Source: Pirellulales bacterium (GTDB lineage Bacteria > Planctomycetota > Planctomycetia > Pirellulales > Thermoguttaceae). Taken from it: a DNA stretch of 42,367 bases. Both the position numbers and the translations under genes were made by a program. Positions within the stretch are counted from its first letter, which is position 1, and every line of letters begins with the position of its first letter. Where the stretch lies: the NCBI GenBank assembly GCA_016934075.1, contig JAFGTN010000407.1:1-42367 (forward strand). Direction: 5' to 3'. The notes beneath the pieces are model-generated. The model made no database searches. It saw only the letters and a program-made list of their open reading frames with translations, and was not told the origin of the DNA. Positions 17,970-28,100 of the stretch are shown here, piece by piece.

Positions 17970-19031
17970 ATGAAAACCGAGAGCTTATATTCGCGTTACT
18001 TATCGCGAACAGGTCGGGCGACTTATTTGAAATCCGGCTGCCAAAAGCGGGTTTCCGGCTTCACGCTCGTGGAACTCCTGGTAGTGATAGCCATTATCGG
18101 CATCCTGATAGCGCTTCTGTTACCGGCCGTGCAAGCTGCCCGCGAGGCGGCTCGACGCATGACATGCACCAACCATCTCAAACAAATGGCCGTGGCGCTG
18201 CATGTCTATCACGACACGCACGGAGTGCTTCCGCCCGCGGCAATCGTATCCGGCAGCAATCCCCGCTCCAGCGACGACAGCCCCCCGGCCAGCCAGTGGC
18301 AGGTATGGGAAGACGCTATAAGCACCAGCGGTGCCGGCCGCCACGGCACCAGTTGGATGCTATTAATCTTACCCATGATAGAGAAGGGCATGCTCCACGA
18401 CCAGTGGAATTTCAACACCAATGTGCGTGGAAACCTTCATATTGCCGCCAACGACATTGCCGAATTCTACTGCCCCACGCGGCGGAACACGGTCGGCGGA
18501 GGCAAGTATGCAAACATGATATTCATGGGCATGAAGAAGGGCGGCACCGATTACGGCGCCTGTGCCGGCGGCGGCGATTCGCTTTACAACTCGCCGCCCA
18601 CCTCGCATCCGGTGACCGGTCTATTCTGGCATCAAAGCGGCAATCGCGGGCTGTTCCTGCCCAACATTACAACCAAGCTGGACGACTGCACCGACGGTAC
18701 TTCGAGTACGGTTATGATCGGCGAGGTGCAACGACTCTGGGGAACTTCCACCCGCACCAAAAGTCTTGACGGTTGGGCCGTGGGCGGAGCATCGAATCTT
18801 TTCGACGGCGCCACCGGCTACAATACGCCCGGCCCGGGACGCGAAGACAACAGTAACGGTATCAACGGTCCATACTTCCAAGCGCCCGGTAGCGACCATG
18901 TGGGTGGAGCCAACTTCGGATACGCAGACGGAAGTATCCATTTCATCAGTGAAAATGTCGGTAACTACCTGTTCGAACGGCTGTGCACAATGCAGGAAGG
19001 AACCGTGGTGGGGACGGATGAGGATTATTAG
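17970..19031 (+). CDS. DUF1559 pseudopilin-like protein
   Basis: The 353-residue protein has a prepilin leader with predicted cleavage between Gly30 and Phe31 (SGFTLVELLVVIAIIGIL), followed by PAVQAAREAARR, the standard DUF1559 opening. The body contains paired cysteines and the C-terminal motif HVGGANFGYADGSIHF, an H-x9-DG sorting signature. The family is hugely expanded in planctomycetes and is thought to form or decorate envelope or type II secretion-like structures; no specific role is known. Neighbours on the same strand are a hydrolase, a lipoprotein and a sulfatase, the usual company for these genes. AGGAG lies about 12 bases before the ATG. Confidence 0.93.
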   Translation: MKTESLYSRYLSRTGRATYLKSGCQKRVSGFTLVELLVVIAIIGILIALLLPAVQAAREAARRMTCTNHLKQMAVALHVYHDTHGVLPPAAIVSGSNPRSSDDSPPASQWQVWEDAISTSGAGRHGTSWMLLILPMIEKGMLHDQWNFNTNVRGNLHIAANDIAEFYCPTRRNTVGGGKYANMIFMGMKKGGTDYGACAGGGDSLYNSPPTSHPVTGLFWHQSGNRGLFLPNITTKLDDCTDGTSSTVMIGEVQRLWGTSTRTKSLDGWAVGGASNLFDGATGYNTPGPGREDNSNGINGPYFQAPGSDHVGGANFGYADGSIHFISENVGNYLFERLCTMQEGTVVGTDEDY

Positions 19032-19161
19032 AAGGCAGATGTCAGAGGGCAGAAGGCAGGGATTGTGAATGTTGAATTTGCAATTTTATGTAAGTCTTAC
19101 CAATTCATAAGGAATGTGGGCAATGACCGATGTTTGGTGTGTTATTAGAATTGTTTATACA

Positions 19162-19551
19162 ATGATACGTAGTAATATTCTGCAATCAATTCTGTTGTCG
19201 GTTGGTGTTTTGGTTGTGTGTGGGTGCGGGAGTTCGGACCGGCCGGAGTTGGGCACGGTCAGCGGCACCGTTACGCTGAATGGTAAACCACTTGCCAATG
19301 CGGAAATCACCTTCCAGCATGAGAAGAAGCGATTCTCGACCGGAACCACCGACGCCGACGGCCGCTACGAACTGATCTACATCCGCGACATAAAGGGAGC
19401 GGTCGTGGGTAAACACACCGTTGTCATCACTGCCAAAGATACCGCCAGACGTCAACTAGTTCCGCCGAAATACAACCACAACACCATCCTCACCGCCGAC
19501 GTCAAACCAAAACACAACACGTTCGATTTCGAACTGAAAACGGGCCGCTAG
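19162..19551 (+). CDS. Small lipoprotein with carboxypeptidase regulatory-like beta domain
   Basis: The 129-residue protein starts at ATG 19162. Its leader ends in a lipobox (LVVCGC, acylated Cys22), so it should be a lipoprotein. The mature part is one Ig-like carboxypeptidase regulatory domain: GTVSGTVTLNGKPLANAEITF, then TTDADGRYELIYI and GKHTVVITA. Such small lipoproteins commonly follow DUF1559 genes in planctomycetes, which fits a shared surface assembly. Codons from 19114 are in frame but lie before the leader. Confidence 0.85.
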   Translation: MIRSNILQSILLSVGVLVVCGCGSSDRPELGTVSGTVTLNGKPLANAEITFQHEKKRFSTGTTDADGRYELIYIRDIKGAVVGKHTVVITAKDTARRQLVPPKYNHNTILTADVKPKHNTFDFELKTGR

Positions 19552-19627
19552 TGTGGAAATCCAAAGGCTGGATGCCGAAGTCGTGGCGTTCCCTGTTCTC
19601 GTTTCTCTGCTTTTTCTTTGCGTTCTC

Positions 19628-19710
19628 TGTTAGCCCCGTCGCCTGCGACGGAACAGAGAGTGTCGGAAAATCCAGTATTTCCACCAGCCGGTCGCAGGCG
19701 ACCGGGCTAA
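19628..19710. repeat. REP-like inverted repeat before the sulfatase gene
   Basis: The left arm TTAGCCCCGTCGCCTGCGAC (from 19630) and the right arm GTCGCAGGCGACCGGGCTAA (to 19710) are near-perfect reverse complements of about 22 bases. Each arm contains its own short palindrome, GTCGC-CT-GCGAC. The element fills much of the 200-base gap between the lipoprotein and sulfatase genes. Its appearance is that of dispersed intergenic palindromes of planctomycete genomes. It might also act as a transcript-processing or attenuating hairpin. Confidence 0.7.
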
Positions 19711-19751
19711 CAAGGGCCAATTCATCAACAGAAACCAATGTGGAGGTTGCA

Positions 19752-21227
19752 ATGAATCGTCCAGCACTCTTTTTCATTTTGGTTGCACTTCTTGGATCAT
19801 GCCTGGCGGCTCAGGCCCAAAAAATCAAGGATACCAAACCTCGCAACATCATCCTCGTCCTCAGCGACGACCATCGTTACGACTTCATGGGCTTCGTGAA
19901 TGGTTGCCCCGAGTTTCTCGAAACTCCGCATATGGACCGCATGGCCAGGGACGGCGCCTATATTCAAAACGCATTCGTCAGCACCTCGCTCTGTTCGCCC
20001 AGCCGCGCATCGATCCTTACCGGCCAATATGCGCATCATCACGGAGTGGTCGATAATCAGCGCCCCGTTCCCAAAGGAACCGTTTTCTTTCCTGAACACT
20101 TGCAGCTCCACGGTTTCGAAACGGCCTTCATCGGCAAGTGGCACATGGGCCACGATCACGACGATCCACGTTCCGGTTTCGACCACTGGGTCAGCTTCCG
20201 CGGGCAAGGCACATATTTCAATCCTACCTTGAACATCAATGGTCAACACGCCCAACACGAAGGCTATACGACCGACATCCTCACCGACCAGGCCTTGGCC
20301 TGGCTCAAGCAGAAACGCTCCGGGCCCTTCTTCCTTTACCTGTCGTATAAAGCAGTCCATTTCCCCTTCCAACCGGCGCCGCGACATCAAGGTCGTTATG
20401 AAAAGTCGCCGATCAAGTACCCCAAAACCATGGCCAACACCGAGGAAAACTATCGCACCCAACCACGCTGGGTTCGCGAGCGGCGATACGGCATCCACGG
20501 CATAGACCATATGCAGACCGGTCCCTTCGACAATGATCCCGTCCCCTCCTTCGATGATCTGTATCGCCGCTACTGCGAGACGGTACACGGACTGGACGAG
20601 AACCTCGGGCGCGTGTTGGAATACGTGGACAAGTCCGGGCTGGCCGATTCGACCTTGGTGCTTTATATGGGCGACAACGGCTTCGAGTTGGGCGAACACG
20701 GTTTCTACGATAAGCGCGATGCTTTCGAAGAATCGATCCGCGTGCCCATGCTCGTCTACGCTCCCGGTCTCATCAAGCCGGGCACGAAACTCACACAGAT
20801 GATCCAGAATATCGATATTGCACCCACTCTTATGCAAGCAGCCGCTTGCCCCGTGCCTAAGGAGGCCAAAATTGACGGCCGATCCTTCCTGCCGCTTTTA
20901 GCAGGCAAAAATATTCCCTGGCGCAAAAAAATTCTGTACGAATACTACTGGGAATGGAATTTTCCGGCCACCCCCACGATATTCGCTCTGCGCGGGGATC
21001 GCTATAAATATATATTCTATCATGGTGTTTGGGATTGCAATGGATTTTACGACCTTAAAACCGATCCTGTCGAACGTCATAATCTCATCAACGTGCCGGC
21101 CTATCAAGACCAAATTGCCGAGATGCGCAAAGAGCTTTTCGATAGATTGGAAGCCTCCGGCGGTATGACCATCCCGGCACGTCGTCCCGCGGGCGTGCCA
21201 CTGCACGATCGCAAGTTGCGGCGATAA
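19752..21227 (+). CDS. Type I sulfatase (formylglycine-dependent)
   Basis: The 491-residue exported enzyme starts at ATG 19752 with TGGAGG five bases upstream. The leader has a possible lipobox (LLGSC, Cys17) or a plain signal-peptide cleavage at AQA. Sulfatase landmarks are NIILVLSDDHRYD with metal-binding Asp39/Asp40, the signature CSPSRASILTGQY whose Cys81 is converted to formylglycine, GKWHMGHDHDD, and the metal-site segment MGDNGFELGEHGFYDKR. It removes sulfate esters, most likely from a sulfated polysaccharide. It needs a formylglycine-generating enzyme, not encoded here. The next gene starts 22 bases downstream, so the sulfatase and the NPCBM protein form one unit. Tryptophan- and proline-rich C-terminus as in choline/iduronate-type sulfatases. 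Confidence 0.95.
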   Translation: MNRPALFFILVALLGSCLAAQAQKIKDTKPRNIILVLSDDHRYDFMGFVNGCPEFLETPHMDRMARDGAYIQNAFVSTSLCSPSRASILTGQYAHHHGVVDNQRPVPKGTVFFPEHLQLHGFETAFIGKWHMGHDHDDPRSGFDHWVSFRGQGTYFNPTLNINGQHAQHEGYTTDILTDQALAWLKQKRSGPFFLYLSYKAVHFPFQPAPRHQGRYEKSPIKYPKTMANTEENYRTQPRWVRERRYGIHGIDHMQTGPFDNDPVPSFDDLYRRYCETVHGLDENLGRVLEYVDKSGLADSTLVLYMGDNGFELGEHGFYDKRDAFEESIRVPMLVYAPGLIKPGTKLTQMIQNIDIAPTLMQAAACPVPKEAKIDGRSFLPLLAGKNIPWRKKILYEYYWEWNFPATPTIFALRGDRYKYIFYHGVWDCNGFYDLKTDPVERHNLINVPAYQDQIAEMRKELFDRLEASGGMTIPARRPAGVPLHDRKLRR

Positions 21228-21249
21228 TTAACCATTAAAGTATCCCAAC

Positions 21250-24200
21250 ATGTTATTTCTAATAAAAACCGTTCTTTTGTCAGCCGCCGTTGCTAGTGGC
21301 AACCATTCCGTCCAGTATATAGGAAGTGAACTCAAGGACCGCATCGTCTATACCCATTGCGGATTCGGACATGTGAGTCTCGATGCGGCGGTCAAACCGC
21401 CGCGCAAACCGGCCCGCAAACTGATTGTTGGTGGAAAGGCCTATGCCCGCGGTATCGGAATGCACGCGCCGGGTGAGGTGGTAGTGGATCTCGACGGAGA
21501 ATTCGCCCGTTTCGATTCCGCGATCGGGCTGCAAGATGGTAATGACGGCTCCGTCGTGTTTCAGGTCTACGTCGACGACGAAAAGAAATTCGACAGTGGG
21601 ATCGTTCGCCGGAAAGACGGACTCAAGAAGGTCACAGTGGATGTTCGCAGTGGAAGCGAATTGCGTCTTGTCGTTACCGACGCGGGCGATGGATTAAGAT
21701 GCGATGCAGCCAACTGGGTCGATGTACGGCTTACGCCGGATCCCCATGGACGCAAACAAGGTCGCATCTCAAAGGTGGATGTTGCGCCTTTCGCTACCGT
21801 TGTCACCTCCGATCCAAAGCGGATGCAAGGAACGAAAGCAAAACGGGTCGAGGAATTTCCAGCGGAAGACATTTCCTTCACGAAGGACCTTGTGGCAAAA
21901 GATGGAGTATATGCGATCCCTGTCGACGACGAGGGGAACGGTGTTATCGGGTTGGAATGGCGGGAGTTTCGATATTTGCGAGAAGCGGGCCTGATCTTCA
22001 CGGATCCGATTTATGTTCCGGAGAATGTCGAATTTCAGTTATGGACGGGCGTTTCAAGTTGGCAGGGAGCCTGGAAGGCCGTAGCCGTGGAGCCCCGCAA
22101 GCGAGACGGCGCCTGGATCTGGAAGCTGAACTTTCAACAAGGCCGTAAGGCGACGGATAAAGTCCGATGGGTTTTTCGCGGTGTAAAGAGTCTTCCTTCG
22201 AAAGTAGCAAAGCTGACCGCCCGCACTAGATCGATCTATCGGACGGCGGACATTCGCATCGAAGCCGACTCTTCACTCGGGAAAACACCCGTATCGATCA
22301 ACATCTATAACGGCGAGGCCGTGAGCCGGGAAAATCCACATCGCATACGGTGGAACCCGGTCGAACCGATTACCTTCACAGTCCGCTACGCCAAGACTAA
22401 TCGTTGTAAAACGGACCAGACCACGCTACGTTTCAAGGCAAAGGACACGCGTTTTGCCGTCGCCGTCGAACCGGTTGTCGAAAATGGCGCGATGTACATT
22501 CCGAGGGCGGGGATTATGGTTTCCGACGTAAGCAAGCCCGTTTCCTTCGATGCCTATAAGAAGAAGCTGAGCGGTAATAGGCGAATCCTCGACCGGATTC
22601 GCGAGATGCCGGAACAGACGTTCGAAAAGGCCATAGAGATGGTCCACCGCGATATTCAGGACCGGGGGCCGACAATGCTTTCGCTGGCTTGCGACCAGCG
22701 TAAATTCGTGGCCTATCGGCACGGTCCGGTCGGTTTTACCCTGGAAGACGAGCCCAGCGCTGTTTTCGACGGCAAAACATATCGTGGCCAGCGGCGTTGG
22801 CCGTATCAGTTGCACGTCGTATTCGGCGACGAGCACTATGAAAAACTTTCCCGGCAGTTGGAAGACGAAACGATGCCCATTCCGGTAACGACCGTTGACG
22901 AAGAGGGCGTGAAGTATTCCGCCCGAACTTTCGTCGCGCCGGTCGAGAACACACCACATGCCGGCCGGCCGGCATGGCATCGACGGCGTTGCGTGTGCGT
23001 GGCCGAGTACACGGTTGAGAATACCCGCGATAAGGCGGCCGAGACACTGATGGTCCTCAAGGTTCTTCGTGACTCGTCCCTGAATGGGAAACAAGGATCG
23101 TCCGGGGAAAAGGGTAAGCTCATTCCGATGCAGGACCTCAAGGCGGTTGACGGCGGTTTTGTGGCCGTGCGCGACGGGCGGCTGCTTGCATTTATCGATA
23201 CGCAAAGCGCGGGACCATTGAAAATTTCCGGTGATGGGGAAAAGGTGATTGCCGCCGGCGAACTGCGGGCAGGGCGAAAGGCGAAGGTTTGCTGCTACAT
23301 TCCCGGCTGGAAGGTAAAGGTAGACGACTATGTCCGGTTCAAGGAAACAGCCGACGAATATGCGAAAAAGACGAAAGAATACTGGCGCGAACTGATGAGG
23401 AATTCTGCCCGGATAGAAGTTCCCAACAGATTCTTGACGAATCTGATTCACGCGTCACAAATCCATATCATGCTGGCCGCCGGGAATGAAGAGCAGGGCA
23501 AACGAATCGATGCTTGGACATCATCGGACCGATACGGCGCGCTGGAGAGCGAATCTCATCCGGTTATTCGTGGCATGGACATGATGGGGCATCAAGATTT
23601 CGCGAGAAACGCTTTGGAGTTCTTTATTGCACGCTATAACGACGCGGGTTATCTCACCACCGGTTACACGATGATGGGAAGCGGCTGGCATCTTTGGACG
23701 ATGGTCGAACATGTCGAACGCTCCGGCGGCATGGAGTGGTTCGAAAAGAACGCAGCGGAGTTCGCGCGGTTGTGCAACTGGATTTCCGCGCAGCGAGACA
23801 AAACCAAGCAAATTGACAGCCACGGAGAGAAGCAACCGAATTGGGGCGTTGCACCGCCGGGCGTTTTTGCCGACTGGGGACGGTATACAAACACGACGTT
23901 TCAAGAGGCCCAGTATTGCTCGGGCTTACGAGAAACGGCCCGGCTGCTGGGCAAGATCGGTCATGCCGACGCCGGGAAGCTTGCTCGTGCTGCGGCCGAA
24001 TACCGCGATTGCATCGAACGGTCGTATCGTTGGACCGCCGCGCGGGCACCGGTTGTATCGCAAAGCGACGGCATGTGGGCGCCGGCCTTCCCGCCCATCC
24101 TGTTCGTGTTCGGCGAAGTGGGAGGTTTCTTTCCAGGCGAGGACGGCAGTCGCGCGTGGTGCAAGAACGCGATGGCACATCAGTTGTATGTGACCGGCGT

Positions 24201-24885
24201 GTTCGATCCCATGGCAGAGGAGGTCGAGGACATGCTGGATAATATGGAGAGTCTGGAGTTTCTGCGGTCTGGACTTGGCGAGCCGAGTTACGATGAAAAA
24301 TTCAACCGTACGAGCTGGTTCCATCTGGGCGGTTTCAATAAGTGCCAACCGTACTATCGACGCAGCGTTGAGCTGTACGGTCTGCGAGACGATGTGAAGC
24401 CGTTCATTCGAGCCTACTTCAATACGATTCCGTCACTGGTCAGCCGCGAGAACCTGACGTTCTGGGAGCATTTTCACAACGCCGGTGGTTGGAACAAGAC
24501 GCACGAGACGGGCTGGTTCCTTTGCCAGACACGGATAATGCTTGTGCAGGAGCGAGGCGACGAACTGCGCCTGGCGCCGTTTGTAACCCGAAATTGGTTG
24601 AAAGACGGGATGCACATTCGCGCCGAACGACTCCCGACCATCTTCGGCCCGATCGGTTATGTCATTACGTCAGCCACGAAGAACGGCCATATCGAGGCGT
24701 CGATCTCGCCGCCCACGCGAACGCCACCGGAGAAGATTACGATCCGCTTGCCCCATCCGCGCGAGAAGCGAATAAAGCGAGTTTTTGTCGACGGCAAGAC
24801 CCACGCGGATTTCAACCCCGAGAAAGAAACGGTAATGGTTGTTCCGAGAGGAAAAGAAATCAAAGTCCGCGCGGAATATGAGTGA
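21250..24885 (+). CDS. Large secreted NPCBM-domain glycosidase-like protein
   Basis: The 1211-residue protein has a short signal peptide (IKTVLLSAAVASG). An NPCBM carbohydrate-binding domain follows at about residues 40-165, with YARGIGMHAPGEVVVDL, FDSAIGLQDG and CDAANWVDVRL. The middle is beta-rich. From about residue 700 the sequence is helical, with AWTSSDRYGALESESHPVIRG, TTGYTMMGSGWHLWTMVEHV, QSDGMWAPAFPP and FNKCQPYYRR, as in (alpha/alpha)6-barrel glycosidases. The tail (IFGPIGYVITSATKNGHIEA) is a beta domain seen after such barrels. I cannot assign a GH number. Directly following a sulfatase, it probably cleaves the desulfated glycan. No dockerin or anchor is seen. Confidence 0.85.
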   Translation: MLFLIKTVLLSAAVASGNHSVQYIGSELKDRIVYTHCGFGHVSLDAAVKPPRKPARKLIVGGKAYARGIGMHAPGEVVVDLDGEFARFDSAIGLQDGNDGSVVFQVYVDDEKKFDSGIVRRKDGLKKVTVDVRSGSELRLVVTDAGDGLRCDAANWVDVRLTPDPHGRKQGRISKVDVAPFATVVTSDPKRMQGTKAKRVEEFPAEDISFTKDLVAKDGVYAIPVDDEGNGVIGLEWREFRYLREAGLIFTDPIYVPENVEFQLWTGVSSWQGAWKAVAVEPRKRDGAWIWKLNFQQGRKATDKVRWVFRGVKSLPSKVAKLTARTRSIYRTADIRIEADSSLGKTPVSINIYNGEAVSRENPHRIRWNPVEPITFTVRYAKTNRCKTDQTTLRFKAKDTRFAVAVEPVVENGAMYIPRAGIMVSDVSKPVSFDAYKKKLSGNRRILDRIREMPEQTFEKAIEMVHRDIQDRGPTMLSLACDQRKFVAYRHGPVGFTLEDEPSAVFDGKTYRGQRRWPYQLHVVFGDEHYEKLSRQLEDETMPIPVTTVDEEGVKYSARTFVAPVENTPHAGRPAWHRRRCVCVAEYTVENTRDKAAETLMVLKVLRDSSLNGKQGSSGEKGKLIPMQDLKAVDGGFVAVRDGRLLAFIDTQSAGPLKISGDGEKVIAAGELRAGRKAKVCCYIPGWKVKVDDYVRFKETADEYAKKTKEYWRELMRNSARIEVPNRFLTNLIHASQIHIMLAAGNEEQGKRIDAWTSSDRYGALESESHPVIRGMDMMGHQDFARNALEFFIARYNDAGYLTTGYTMMGSGWHLWTMVEHVERSGGMEWFEKNAAEFARLCNWISAQRDKTKQIDSHGEKQPNWGVAPPGVFADWGRYTNTTFQEAQYCSGLRETARLLGKIGHADAGKLARAAAEYRDCIERSYRWTAARAPVVSQSDGMWAPAFPPILFVFGEVGGFFPGEDGSRAWCKNAMAHQLYVTGVFDPMAEEVEDMLDNMESLEFLRSGLGEPSYDEKFNRTSWFHLGGFNKCQPYYRRSVELYGLRDDVKPFIRAYFNTIPSLVSRENLTFWEHFHNAGGWNKTHETGWFLCQTRIMLVQERGDELRLAPFVTRNWLKDGMHIRAERLPTIFGPIGYVITSATKNGHIEASISPPTRTPPEKITIRLPHPREKRIKRVFVDGKTHADFNPEKETVMVVPRGKEIKVRAEYE

Positions 24886-25198
24886 AATGCCTGAAGGTAG
24901 GCCGGGCGAAATAGCTTGTTGATTTGTGGTGCGGCCATCTTGGCTGCTCAAGCAGGCTGGAAGCCTGCACCACAAGATCTAAACGCTGGATTACAACCAG
25001 GCCCACTGATTGACTTGGGGATGGTTTTTCGACAAGTTCTCCCCATAATCCGGGTGGTGTTGCTGGCGACTCATAAATCGGATAGAATAGGCATAATGTA
25101 GCGAATTTTCATGGGTAAGTTACGGGCTCATATGCCGGTTTGGGGTGGGAAAACCCGCCATAGATACACATCTCGGAAATAACACAGAGGGTCAGGTC
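24886..25198. other. Gap after the NPCBM gene
   Basis: This gap contains the 52-base dispersed repeat listed separately and the promoter region of the LEPR-XLL gene. Nothing coding is supported; the apparent frame starting 24916 is the repeat read through. Confidence 0.5.
24924..24975. repeat. 52-base dispersed repeat with 9-base inverted ends
   Basis: The ends TTGTGGTGC (24924-24932) and GCACCACAA (24967-24975) are exact reverse complements. The core holds GCGGCCATCTTGGCTGC and CAGGCTGGAAGCCTGC. This sequence, whose translation AAILAAQAGWKPAPQ is a familiar false peptide, recurs in planctomycete genomes (from memory). Confidence 0.65.
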
Positions 25199-28100
25199 AT
25201 GCGGGAGCGGTTATTTGAGTTAGGACACCTTGTGTTGTGGCGGAAGCGTTCGCGACAGAAAAAATTCCGGCATATGGCCATGCTTCGAGGAGAGGTGTTT
25301 GCCCGTCGGTTAAGGTGCGAGCCGCTGGAAGATCGTCGCATGCTCAGCGTAACGGGTTCGAGCGAATCCTTATCTAGCGATGCTTTACAGATGTTCCATA
25401 CGCAAGACGCGCTATTCGCCGAAAACGCCGGCCAGTGGGCAGCCGATAATGTCTACTTCGGCTACAACAAGGGCGGCACGCAGATCTATTTTACGGACGA
25501 TTCGATAGAGTTTGGTTTATCTCGTGGGCCGGAAAAAGGGGACTGGTACAATTTGTGTGCAGCACCCGAAGGGCCTTCCAGGCAAATTGTACCTGTCCCC
25601 TTTTTTGGTGACTACGATGACGCGAGTGGCAAAAGTGTTGTTTTCAGCCGCACGGCCGACGGAGTCTACACCGTTGGAGTTCAAGTGGTCGACGACGATG
25701 TAGCTTATGACATGCACAGCACTACCGTGACGGTCTATAATGTTGCACCCACGGCTCATGCCGGAGGACCATACGTGGCTGACCAAGGGGGAACTATAAC
25801 ACTAATTGCCGCCGGTTCAACCGATCCCGGCAACGATATTGCATCGTACCAATGGGATTTCGACGGTGACGGACAATTCAACGATGCGTCAGGTATTAGT
25901 GTCGCCTTTAGTAGTACCGTTCCCGGTGAGAATGTCGTAAGCGTCTTGGTGACAGATGACGACGGGGGGTATGATGCGTGCGATGCCATAGTCACAGTCA
26001 ACAATACACCCCCTACGGCGGAGATCTTATCAAACGCAAGCATCGCTGCTAATGAAACTGTCTTCTCGGTGAACTACTCGGATATCAACGCCCTCTCCAC
26101 GGCAACAATCGGAGCAAACGACATCTTTGTAACCGGCCCAAACAGCTATAGCCGATACGCCGAGTTGATTAGCATTGACGACTACACCGATGGTTCACCG
26201 AGAATAGCCACGTACCGTGTCACCCCGCCCGGTAGTCTCTGGCGAGATGATGATTTCGGAGAGTATCAGATCACAATGGTTGCCGATCAGGTGTACGACA
26301 CTTCGGGCGCTTCAGTTCCAGCCGGATCACTAGGTATATTTTCTATCACAAGGACCGAAGACGACGAGTTAATAATTCAGGAGGATGATGCCCCCAATAT
26401 AATCCCTGCCGGCTATCTGGTGGATAATGACGTTAGCGTGGGGCCACTTATGGTCGACTCTGTCGAAGCAACATTTAACACGCACGGCACGGTGGACCTT
26501 GCTGGACAGACGGTTGTATATACACCGGATGCCAGTTTTAATGGCTGGGCAAGTTTTAATTACACGACTATTAACCAGTGGGGATATCGAAGCACAGGCA
26601 TTGTGACAGTTTTATGCCACTGTGCGATCACGGTCGACAATCTCGAAGACAATGTGGACCTGGACGGCCTCATAACCCTCCGCGAGGCCATCGAAGCCGC
26701 AAATAAAAATTTGTCCGTCGGCGACGCGACTGCCGGTTGGGATGGTTTGGATCGTATCGATTTCGATCCGTCACTCTTCGCCGACGGTCCGGGCACGATT
26801 GTGCTCGATGGATCGTCACTTGCTATTACCGAGGATCTTGAAATTCTAGGCCCCGGCGCAGACAAGCTAGTGATCGACGCCGACGGGCGTAGCAATGTGA
26901 TACGGATCATAAATGGCGTGACCGCCACGATCGACGGAGTCACAATAACCGGTGGCGCGGACAACAGCGGCGGCGGGATTTATAATAGCGGTATGCTTAC
27001 TGTTGCCAACTCGACGATCTCGGGCAATTCGGCAAATGACGGAGGCGGGATTACCATCTATGGGAATAGCAGCGACACGTCGCTGACGGTAATCGGCTCG
27101 ACTATCGCAGGCAACTCGGCGGATCGCGGCGGTGGGATTTACAATAATAGTCTGGGCGGCACGGCCACGCTTGCGATAACGGACTCGATTATCTCGGACA
27201 ATTCGGCCTACGAAGGTGGTGGGCTTTACAGCAACGTAGGATTCTATAGCAACAGTTTCGGCACGGCGACGATCATCGACTCGACTTTTTCGGAAAACTC
27301 GGCCATTAAAGATGGTGGAGGGATTCGCAACTATTCCGGCGAAATGACCATATCGAGTTCACGTTTCAACGGTAACTCGGCCGGCGAGGACGGCGGAGGG
27401 GTTCGCACGCATTACGGCACGATGCGGATCGAAAACTCCTCATTCTCGGGCAACTCGGCGGACGAAGGCGGAGGAATTTTCATCGGCGGTGGACTTTACA
27501 CCACGACTCCCAGTTATCCCGATCTGTTTATCACGAACTCCACTCTGACGGGCAACCTGGCAAGCAGCCGTGGCGGCGGAATTTTTACCTCCTGCAATCA
27601 TAGCTTCCCGACCACGACGCTTAATAACACTATTGTCGCTAAAAATACATCGCCCGATAGGCCGGACATCGCTTTCGAAGAAAATGGCACGATTACCGGT
27701 TCTTACAGTATCATCGGTGATGATTCAGACCAGAATGCTCTGATTAACGGTAGTGGCGGCAATATCGTGGGGACAACCGCAAGTCCGACCGATCCGCGGT
27801 TCTTGCGCGATGCGTGGGACGGGGGCGACGGCTGGCGGGATGATCCAGGCACGGCAAACATCGACGAATCGGCCAATAACGATTATGGCGATATGCGGAT
27901 CGAGATTGACAGCCCGGCCTTCGACGCGGGCAGTGATTCTTTGGCGGTAGATGCCGAAGGTAGTCCGTTGGCCAACGATTTGCTGGGCGGGTCGCGAATT
28001 CTTTTCACATGCGTCGATATTGGTGCGCATGAGTACGCTCCCCCGATAGATGTGCGTGCAATCGTCGTTACGGGACGAAGCGTGCTCGATACCGACGGCG

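Noticed and set aside
19797-20837. 346-codon minus-strand frame
   Set aside because: It is antisense to the sulfatase, which has all catalytic motifs.
22426-23451. 341-codon minus-strand frame
   Set aside because: It is antisense to the NPCBM protein, with no leader or family resemblance.
24916-25101. 61-codon plus-strand frame
   Set aside because: It is a read-through of a dispersed non-coding repeat.
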